Shown: positions 1 to 6,064 of the stretch, in pieces
Numbering within the stretch: the stretch's first letter is position 1
Layout of the letters: every line of letters starts with the position of its first letter
Source of the DNA: JBCCKC01 sp039182435
GTDB lineage: Bacteria; Verrucomicrobiota; Verrucomicrobiia; Opitutales; Coraliomargaritaceae
NCBI GenBank assembly: GCA_039182435.1
Contig: JBCDCC010000102.1
Location: forward strand, 1-8,434
DNA: 8,434 nucleotides
Direction: 5' to 3'
Notes under the pieces: generated by a model
What the model was told of the DNA's origin: nothing
The model's database searches: none
The model's input: the letters and a program-made list of their open reading frames with translations, nothing else
Translations under genes and position numbers: made by a program

Positions 1-3000
1 GCTGACGATCCCACCGAGACGGTAGCTGGTGCGGTCGTCGAAGTGAACGAGCTCGTTGGGGTCGCCGAAGGTATCGATGGCGTTATCGAGCCCGGCGTAG
101 GCATCCATGGGGTGGCCGGAGATGTAGAAACCGAGGAGCTCTTTTTCGTATTGGAGCTTTTCGGCCATAGGCATAGGCGGGACTTCGCGCTGGTTGGCCT
201 CGGGTTTGTCCTCGTTGACGACGCAGGCATCGGGTTCGTCAAACATGCCGAAGAGGGTCTCTTGGCCGGCGGCCTTATCGCGCCGGATGGAGTCGGCCTC
301 GGCGATCTCGGCATCGAGGTTGAAGAGGAGCTCGGCGCGGTCGTGGCCGAGTGCGTCGAAGGCTCCGGTTTTGATGAGGGCTTCGAGGACGCGCTTGTTG
401 ACGTTCTTATCGGAGCTGCGGGTGAGGAAGTCGCGAAAGTTCTCGAAGGGACCGTTGGTTTCGCGCTCGTCGATAATGACTACGGCGGCGCCCTCGCCTA
501 CGCCTTTGATCGCGGCAAGTCCAAAGCGGATGCTGCCTTCACCGTTCTCGATGACTGGGGTGAAAGTGCTGCCGGAAACGTTTACGTCCGGGCTGAGCAC
601 GGGGACGTTCATGGCGTTACACTCTTCGAGGAAGTGTGAGATCTTGTCGGCGTTGCCTTGCTCGGAGGTGAGGACTGCGGCCATGAACTCAACGGGGTAG
701 TTGGCTTTGAGGAAGGCGGTGCGGTAGCTGAGCATCGCGTAGGCGGCGGAGTGAGACTTGTTGAAACCGTATTGTGCGAATTTCTCGAGCAGGGCGAAGA
801 TGGCCTCGGCGGTTTTACGGTCGATGTCGTTGGTCTCTTTGGCTCCCTTGACGAAGACGTCCTTCTGCGCGTCCATCACGGCCTTGATCTTCTTACCCAT
901 GGCGCGACGGAGGATATCCGCACCACCGAGAGTGTAACCAGCGACGATTTGGGCGGCTTGCATGACCTGCTCTTGGTAGACGAGCACGCCGTAGGTCTCT
1001 TCGACGAGATCTTTGAGGAGTGGGTGAGGGATCTGGACGGTGCTGGGGTCTTTTTTACCTTCTACGAATTGGGGGATGAACTGCATCGGCCCGGGGCGAT
1101 AGAGGGCGATGAGAGCGATGATTTCCTCGAAGGAACTGAGGCCGATCTGTCGGCAGAGTTGTTGCATGCCGCCAGATTCTAGCTGGAAGACGCCGGTGGT
1201 GCGGCCGGAGTTGAGGAGGTCGAAGGTGTTTTGGTCTTTTAGGGAGACGGCCTCGACGTTGAAATCTGCGATGTCGCGGGTGTTGCGGACATTGGTCTCG
1301 GCATCTGAGATCACGGTGAGGGTCTTGAGCCCGAGGAAGTCCATCTTGAGGAGACCGAGATCTTCGCTGGGGCCTTTGGGATATTGGGTAGTGAGATCGC
1401 CTTCCTGTAGGGTGACGGGAATGAGGTTCGTGATATCTTGGTCGGCGATGATGACGCCGCAGGCGTGCTTACCAGTGTTGCGAACCATGCCTTCGATGAC
1501 GCGGCCCTGCTCGATGATATTTTTGGCGACGGGGTTCCGGGAAATCTCGTCTTTGAGCTCGTTGGATTTTTTGACAGAGTCGTCCAATGAGATGTTGAGC
1601 TCATCGGGGATCATCTTGGCGATCTTGTTGGACTCGGAGAAGTCGAGGTCGTTGACGCGGGCGAGGTCACGGACGACCATCTTTGCGCCAAAGGTGCCGA
1701 AGGTGATAATGTTGGCGACCCGGTCTTTACCGTATTTATCGCGGACGTAATTGACGACTTCGTCGCGGCGGCGCATGCAGAAATCGACGTCGAAATCGGG
1801 TGGCGAGACACGCTCCAGATTGAGCATCCGCTCGAACAGAAGGCCGAAGCTGAGGGGATCGATATCGGTGATTTTGAGGACGTAGGCGACGACGCAGCCG
1901 GCACCTGAGCCACGGCCGGGACCGACGGGGATGCCTTGGTCACGGGCCCATTTGATGAAGTCCCAGACGATGAGGAAGTAATCGACGAATCCGGTGCCGG
2001 TGATGATGGCGAGCTCGTAATCGAGTTGGTCACAGTAGCGTTTATCCTCGTCGCTGGCGGCTTCCCAGTTTGCACGGGTGGCGACATAATCGGTGCCGTA
2101 GCGGTCTTTGAGGCCATCTTTGCAAAGTTCGAAGAGGTAGAGGCCATTTGCGGCGTGCTTCTCGCGCTCCTCGGTCGAGAGTTCGATGGAGTCTTTGCCA
2201 TCTCGAGTGAGGACGGTGTTTTTACTCTCGACGTAGATGTCGAGGATGCGGTCAAAGTTTTGGTGATCTTCCTTGGTTTCGAGCTCGATAGGGCGTTCGT
2301 AGACTGGGTAGTGGTCTTCGCCGAAGGGGAGGTCGACGTCGCACATTTCGGCGACGGCGGAGGTGTTAGTAATGGCTTCGGGGACTTCTTTGAAGGCGAG
2401 GTCCATCTCCTCGCGGGACTTGAGGTAAAATTGCTGCGCATCATAGCGCATGCGCTTCTCGTCGCCGAGCTTGGCACCGGTCTGAATGCAGAGGAGGGAG
2501 TCGTGCGGCTGCCAGTCGTCGTGGTTGACGTAGTGCACGTCGTTGGTGGCGACGACTTTGAGTTCGAATTCGGTGGCGATTTTGAGGAGGTCTGGAATGA
2601 TGCGGCGTTGTTCTTCCAGGCCGTGGTCCATGATCTCGATAATGAAGTATTCCTTGCCGAAAATATCGATGAATTTGGCGGCGGCGTTGCGGGCTTCGTC
2701 GAATTTGCCCTCCATCAGAAACTGAGGGATGACAGCGGCGAGACAGCCGGAGAATGCGATCAAACCTTCGCTGTGCGCGGCGAGGGTCTTTAGATCGGTC
2801 CGCGGTTTGTAGTAAACGCCTTGGGTGTGTGCTTTGGAGACGAGCTTAGAAAGGTTTTGGTAGCCTTTGAAGTTGCGAGCGAGCAGGCCCATGTGTCTGG
2901 CTTTTTGCTTGGCTTTGCCTTCGTTGGTGGCGGCGAGCTCGTCTTCGTAGACGAGGTAGATTTCACAGCCGAGTAGGGGGTTGAGACCGTGTTTCTTGGC

Positions 3001-3174
3001 TTGTTTATAAAAGCTTGTGAGACCGTAAAGGGCACCGTGATCGGTGATGGAGAGCGCCTTCATGCCGAGTTCGGCGGCGCGTTGGCAAAGGCGGTCCGTC
3101 CGGGCGCATCCGTCTAACAAACTATGGTCCGTGTGGACGTGTAGGTGGACAAATTCGCGGTCTTTCTGAGGCAT
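1..3174 (-). CDS. dnaE: DNA polymerase III subunit alpha (replicative polymerase), 3'-truncated by the window
   Basis: This is the catalytic subunit of the chromosomal replicase, which extends DNA at the fork in the cytoplasm bound to the beta clamp. The frame is open from ATG at 3174 to the left edge, giving 1058 residues. The usual length is about 1160-1180, so roughly 100 C-terminal residues are missing. Domains in order: PHP (about 8-280) starting with HLHVHTDHSLLDG; palm with GPGRGSGAG at 418-426 and PDFDVDFC from 459, whose D462 and D464 with D612 (in KMDFLGLKT) match the catalytic aspartates of E. coli DnaE (D401, D403, D555); fingers; helix-hairpin-helix near 884-920 (IKGVGEG); a clamp-binding-like QETLF at 971-975; and the first strand of the OB fold at the edge. 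Residues about 300-340 look like an insertion. It is downstream of the lipoate-ligase-like gene by 71 bp. The only ribosome-site hint is AGGT just before the ATG. Identification is very secure. Confidence 0.97.
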   Translation of the reverse strand, partial: MPQKDREFVHLHVHTDHSLLDGCARTDRLCQRAAELGMKALSITDHGALYGLTSFYKQAKKHGLNPLLGCEIYLVYEDELAATNEGKAKQKARHMGLLARNFKGYQNLSKLVSKAHTQGVYYKPRTDLKTLAAHSEGLIAFSGCLAAVIPQFLMEGKFDEARNAAAKFIDIFGKEYFIIEIMDHGLEEQRRIIPDLLKIATEFELKVVATNDVHYVNHDDWQPHDSLLCIQTGAKLGDEKRMRYDAQQFYLKSREEMDLAFKEVPEAITNTSAVAEMCDVDLPFGEDHYPVYERPIELETKEDHQNFDRILDIYVESKNTVLTRDGKDSIELSTEEREKHAANGLYLFELCKDGLKDRYGTDYVATRANWEAASDEDKRYCDQLDYELAIITGTGFVDYFLIVWDFIKWARDQGIPVGPGRGSGAGCVVAYVLKITDIDPLSFGLLFERMLNLERVSPPDFDVDFCMRRRDEVVNYVRDKYGKDRVANIITFGTFGAKMVVRDLARVNDLDFSESNKIAKMIPDELNISLDDSVKKSNELKDEISRNPVAKNIIEQGRVIEGMVRNTGKHACGVIIADQDITNLIPVTLQEGDLTTQYPKGPSEDLGLLKMDFLGLKTLTVISDAETNVRNTRDIADFNVEAVSLKDQNTFDLLNSGRTTGVFQLESGGMQQLCRQIGLSSFEEIIALIALYRPGPMQFIPQFVEGKKDPSTVQIPHPLLKDLVEETYGVLVYQEQVMQAAQIVAGYTLGGADILRRAMGKKIKAVMDAQKDVFVKGAKETNDIDRKTAEAIFALLEKFAQYGFNKSHSAAYAMLSYRTAFLKANYPVEFMAAVLTSEQGNADKISHFLEECNAMNVPVLSPDVNVSGSTFTPVIENGEGSIRFGLAAIKGVGEGAAVVIIDERETNGPFENFRDFLTRSSDKNVNKRVLEALIKTGAFDALGHDRAELLFNLDAEIAEADSIRRDKAAGQETLFGMFDEPDACVVNEDKPEANQREVPPMPMAEKLQYEKELLGFYISGHPMDAYAGLDNAIDTFGDPNELVHFDDRTSYRLGGIVS

Positions 3175-3245
3175 GAAACCTACAGAATGGGAGCCGATCT
3201 GCACTAGGCAAGCGGAAGCTACTCACACTCGCAGAAAGGTGGCCT

Positions 3246-3959
3246 CTATCTGCGCTGGAGCCAGGCCTTGCTTTGAAATCTGGATTTTTCTTCGGCGATC
3301 ATGGGGCCGTTAAATAGAGGTTGAAGGTCGTCGCTCTGGCCGAGCTCGATCTGGAGGGTTTCGGTGAGCTGACGGATGAACGTTTTCTGGAAATGGTGAG
3401 CGTTGAAAGCTTCGGGCAAGCTAGCTCGGTCGATCGAGCCTTGGATCAGGATGCCGTTGCGGTTGCGCTTCATCGCGGCGCCGGCGATTTTTTGGTTCTG
3501 CTGGTTGAGGACGTCGTTGGCAACGGGCAGCTGAAAGCATTGGTCGGGGCCTGGAGGCTTTTCGGGAGTCGCATCGCATTGTCGCGGACAGGGCGCGAGC
3601 TGCGCCTGAATTTGCTGTTCGTTTAGTGCGAATTGGATGGCACGGTGAACTTGTGCATAGACCTTGATAGAGGGAGTCTGCGCGGCTTCTGTTTGGTGAC
3701 CGAGGATGAGGCAGTAGGTCCAATCGTTGCGATGATCGACGACGCCTCCTCCGGTGAGTCGGCGGCAGAGGGCGACTCCGTCAGGCTGGATCTGTGCGAT
3801 CTCGCTGTATGTTTGGGTATAGCCGAAGGTGATAGTCGGCACGAGCCAGCCGTAGTGACGAAAGGCGACGTGCTGAGCGGGCATTTTGGCGAGCAGCATG
3901 GCGTCGATTGCCATGTTAGTAGTGGCGTCGCCGAAGGCATTGGGAAGCTCAATTAGCAT
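3246..3959 (-). CDS. Lipoate-protein ligase / octanoyltransferase family protein (BPL_LplA_LipB fold)
   Basis: A 237-residue protein of the family that attaches lipoate, or transfers octanoate, to lysines of lipoyl domains (E2 subunits of 2-oxoacid dehydrogenases, GcvH). N-terminal NMAIDAMLL (15-23) is the usual opening helix. RRLTGGGVVDH at 66-76 is the substrate-binding motif, and KIAGAA at 157-162 carries the lysine (K157) that contacts the acyl-adenylate carbonyl. C141 in QCFQLP aligns with the acyl-thioester cysteine of Bacillus LipM (CFDAPS), while the triple glycine resembles LplA. The C-terminal FQSKAWLQRR resembles the end of ligase catalytic domains. There is no separate accessory domain, so LplA with an external C-terminal domain, LipM and LipL all remain possible. 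The ATG at 3959 lies 14 bp after the stop of the SDR gene, so the two are probably co-transcribed. No clear Shine-Dalgarno sequence is visible. Family assignment is firm; the exact reaction is not. Confidence 0.85.
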   Translation of the reverse strand: MLIELPNAFGDATTNMAIDAMLLAKMPAQHVAFRHYGWLVPTITFGYTQTYSEIAQIQPDGVALCRRLTGGGVVDHRNDWTYCLILGHQTEAAQTPSIKVYAQVHRAIQFALNEQQIQAQLAPCPRQCDATPEKPPGPDQCFQLPVANDVLNQQNQKIAGAAMKRNRNGILIQGSIDRASLPEAFNAHHFQKTFIRQLTETLQIELGQSDDLQPLFNGPMIAEEKSRFQSKAWLQRR

Positions 3960-3973
3960 CCGGGGGCTCTCGG

Positions 3974-4879
3974 CTAGAGACGAAGTGGTTCGATCTGCGT
4001 GAGCTCATCGAGCTGTTGCTGGAAATCGACGGTCCGGGTCTTCACCTTGCTTTGTATGGGGTGCAGGTTGAGCGTTAAGTTGCTCGGGCGATTGGCGAAC
4101 TCGGGGCTATCGCTTTTGAAGACTGACTCGATGGCGTCGAGGGGCAGGTCGAAGTGCCGTAGGATGCGTTGCCCCATTTCGAATCGACTGAGGGTTTCAC
4201 TGCCTGCCCAATGGAAAATGCCGTGGAGGTCGCGTCGCTCGGTCAGTTCAAGGAGTAGCTCAGCGACATTTGAGGCGGCGCAGGGCTGCCGGATCTCATC
4301 GTGGAAGAGTTTTGGGCGTTCGCCTTTGCGGATGGCGGCGAGGAGCTTTTCGTGGACGCTACGTTGCCCGCCCGGGCTATTGCCCATTAGGATCGGGATG
4401 CGCAGGACGATGGGATCCTCTGGGTTATGCTCGAGCACTTCTCGCTCGGCCATCAGTTTGGTCTGACCATAGAGATCGGTGGGACTGGGCATATCGGTGG
4501 AGCGATAAGGTTCAGTGGTGAGCCCGTCGAAGACCATATCGCTGGAAACATGCAGCATGCGCGCGCCAAGGTGAGTCGCTATCTGTGCCAAGTGTCGGGG
4601 CAGAGCGACGTTGATCTTCTCGGCGAGTGAGGGATACGCATTGACTGCGCCGGGGCAAGAAATGGCGGCGCAGTTCACGATGGCGTCGGGCCAAAGATCG
4701 AGGCACAGTGTAGTGATCTCGGCGGTGTTACGGCCCTCGATAGAGAGGGTTTTAGAGAGGCCGGTCGCTACGGGCGGGTTTGTTGCGTAGAGGCCGATGA
4801 CTTCGTGGTCGCGACGGATGGCCGCTTCGGCATAGGCATTGCCGAGGAGTCCGGATGCACCGGTTAACAGAATCTTCAT
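3974..4879 (-). CDS. SDR-family oxidoreductase, RmlD-like (dTDP-4-dehydrorhamnose reductase family)
   Basis: A 301-residue extended short-chain dehydrogenase. The N-terminus MKILLTGASGLLGN carries the NAD(P)-binding glycine motif (6-13). NCAA at 69-72, SSDMVFDG from 112 (compare STDYVFDG in RmlD) and the catalytic pair Y137-x3-K141 (YGQTK) follow in the expected order. The C-terminal part has HWAGSETLSRFEMG and RPSNLTLN, which match the substrate domain of the RmlD family. RmlD itself reduces dTDP-4-dehydrorhamnose to dTDP-rhamnose, but no rmlA, rmlB or rmlC gene is nearby, so the substrate is unknown; other family members act on other sugars or are regulatory (MAT2B-like). I chose ATG at 4879 because the Rossmann motif begins right after it. 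An upstream in-frame TTG at 4924 would add 15 residues of no recognisable kind. It is the first gene of the leftward block, diverging from hisC. Family is secure, substrate is not. Confidence 0.88.
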   Translation of the reverse strand: MKILLTGASGLLGNAYAEAAIRRDHEVIGLYATNPPVATGLSKTLSIEGRNTAEITTLCLDLWPDAIVNCAAISCPGAVNAYPSLAEKINVALPRHLAQIATHLGARMLHVSSDMVFDGLTTEPYRSTDMPSPTDLYGQTKLMAEREVLEHNPEDPIVLRIPILMGNSPGGQRSVHEKLLAAIRKGERPKLFHDEIRQPCAASNVAELLLELTERRDLHGIFHWAGSETLSRFEMGQRILRHFDLPLDAIESVFKSDSPEFANRPSNLTLNLHPIQSKVKTRTVDFQQQLDELTQIEPLRL

Positions 4880-4929
4880 GGTTTCTAGGTGAGTTTTTGT
4901 TGCAATCGGACCTGCACGAAGCAAGGTTA

Positions 4930-4945
4930 AAGCCTTATAAAATCA
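4930..4945. promoter_or_regulatory. Candidate -10 element(s) in the divergent hisC / SDR spacer
   Basis: The 66-bp spacer between two divergent genes must hold both promoters unless they lie inside coding sequence. The best -10-like string is TATAAA at 4936-4941, only four bases before the hisC ATG. It overlaps a TTATAA palindrome (4935-4940) that reads TATAAG on the minus strand. I see no good -35 at 17 bp on either strand. If used rightward, transcription would start at or next to the hisC ATG, giving a leaderless message. If used leftward, it would leave a 5' leader of about 45-50 nt. This is a pattern-based guess. Confidence 0.25.
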
Positions 4946-6064
4946 ATGAACTACGCTGAACTTGCGAACACCGGTGTGCTGGAACAACCGGTCTATGAGC
5001 CCGGAAAACCTATCGAGTATGTGGCTCGCGAATTTGGCCTGAAGGAGGGTGAAATTGCTAAACTTGCTTCGAATGAGAACGCCTTTGGTCCGTCCCGAAT
5101 GGCCCAAGAGGCTGCAAGAGCGGTCATCAGTCAGGTTCACCTCTATCCAGATGGTGGTTGCTACGAGCTGCGCCGAGCGATCGCGGCGAAGCGTGGTATC
5201 TCCGAGGATTCAATTATTATAGGGAATGGCTCGAATGAGATCATCGAGCTTTTGGGGCATGCCTTCCTGCGTCCCGGGCTCGAGGTCGTGATGGGCTCGC
5301 AGGCATTTATTGTTTATAAGCTAGTGGCGAAGCTCTTTGGTGCGACTCCGGTCGAAGTGCCGATGAAGGACTACGGGCACGATCTGGAGGCGATGGCTGA
5401 GGCGGTGACGGATCGGACCCGCTTACTCTTTGTGGCGAGCCCGAATAATCCGACCGGGATCGCAAATGCGGAAGCAGATCTCAAGCAATTGGCGCGTCGC
5501 TTACCGGCGCAGGTTATCTTTTGTTTTGATGAAGCCTATGCTGAATATCTCTCGGATGCGCCCGATTTACGTGGAGAGATCGAGGCAGGCCGAAAGGTCA
5601 TCTGCATGCGGACTTTTTCGAAGATCTATGGCTTGGGAGGTCTACGTGTTGGTTATGGCTATGGTTCGCCAGAGCTGATTGCTCTCCTGCAAAGAGTGCG
5701 ACAGCCCTTCAATGTAAATTCGGTGGCTCAGGCGGCGGCGACCGCGTCTTTATGGGACGATGCCTTTGTCACGTATTGTCGGGAGCAGAATGAAGTGGGG
5801 CGTCAATTGCTCTGTGATGGGCTTACTGCGATGGGCCTAGAAGTCTACGGTGGTTCGGCGAATTTTGTCCTCTGTCGGGTCGGCAACGGCCTTCAGTGCT
5901 TTAAGGAATTGCAAGCAATGGGGCTGATCGTGCGACCTCTCGCCGCTTATGGGATGACTGATTTTGTGCGGATCACAATTGGGACCAGCGAGGAGAATAA
6001 CCGACTTTTGCAAGCATTGGCAGAGCTTATGCATAAGGATGCAGCTATGGTCGGCGGTCGATGA
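4946..6064 (+). CDS. hisC: Histidinol-phosphate aminotransferase
   Basis: A 372-residue PLP-dependent fold-type I aminotransferase, of usual length for HisC, which interconverts imidazole acetol phosphate and histidinol phosphate in histidine biosynthesis, using glutamate. Visible motifs in order: LASNENAFGPS (40-50), LYPDG (66-70) in the substrate region, SPNNPTG (165-171), FDEAYAEY (194-201) with PLP-ring aspartate D195, and TFSKIYGLGGLRVGY from 223 with Schiff-base lysine K226, followed by QPFNVN (253-258) and a C-terminal RITIGT motif that includes the carboxylate-binding arginine. No other his gene is nearby, so a broader aromatic or tyrosine aminotransferase role is possible; HisC paralogues overlap in this activity. 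ATG at 4946 has no Shine-Dalgarno match at normal distance (an AAGG lies about 19 nt upstream). Its stop overlaps the start of the next gene. Confidence 0.92.
   Translation: MNYAELANTGVLEQPVYEPGKPIEYVAREFGLKEGEIAKLASNENAFGPSRMAQEAARAVISQVHLYPDGGCYELRRAIAAKRGISEDSIIIGNGSNEIIELLGHAFLRPGLEVVMGSQAFIVYKLVAKLFGATPVEVPMKDYGHDLEAMAEAVTDRTRLLFVASPNNPTGIANAEADLKQLARRLPAQVIFCFDEAYAEYLSDAPDLRGEIEAGRKVICMRTFSKIYGLGGLRVGYGYGSPELIALLQRVRQPFNVNSVAQAAATASLWDDAFVTYCREQNEVGRQLLCDGLTAMGLEVYGGSANFVLCRVGNGLQCFKELQAMGLIVRPLAAYGMTDFVRITIGTSEENNRLLQALAELMHKDAAMVGGR
6061..6064 (+). other. ATGA start/stop overlap coupling hisC to the CNNM/CBS gene
   Basis: The four bases hold the ATG of the membrane-protein gene and the TGA of hisC in another frame. 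Such an overlap commonly allows a terminating ribosome to reinitiate, so the second gene is probably translated from the same message. The upstream stretch GGCGGTCG has no convincing Shine-Dalgarno sequence, which fits dependence on coupling. This supports a two-gene operon despite the unrelated functions. Confidence 0.8.

Noticed and set aside
43..2793. Long plus-strand reading frames opposite dnaE (for example 43-639, 658-1182, 1109-1750, 1936-2793)
   Set aside because: The minus strand across this whole stretch encodes an unbroken DnaE with all its motifs. The antisense frames stay open because dnaE rarely uses TTA, CTA and TCA codons; their translations are low-complexity G/E/V-rich or S/R-rich with no domain.
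1311..3035. Minus-strand frames inside dnaE in another phase (1311-1604, 1611-2477, 2790-3035)
   Set aside because: They are S/T/P-rich out-of-frame shadows of dnaE.
3175..3245. Small gene or RNA between the lipoyl gene and dnaE
   Set aside because: The 71 bp hold no convincing short reading frame, stable hairpin or promoter; it is most simply a leader for dnaE.
3321..4706. Frames overlapping the lipoyl and SDR genes (such as 3321-3626, 3633-3956, 3999-4466, 4512-4706)
   Set aside because: They overlap genes with clear motifs, show no domain of their own and have no start context.
4880..4924. N-terminal extension of the SDR protein from TTG at 4924
   Set aside because: The Rossmann beta strand begins directly at the ATG-encoded Met at 4879; the extra 15 residues have no family counterpart and would consume most of the divergent spacer.
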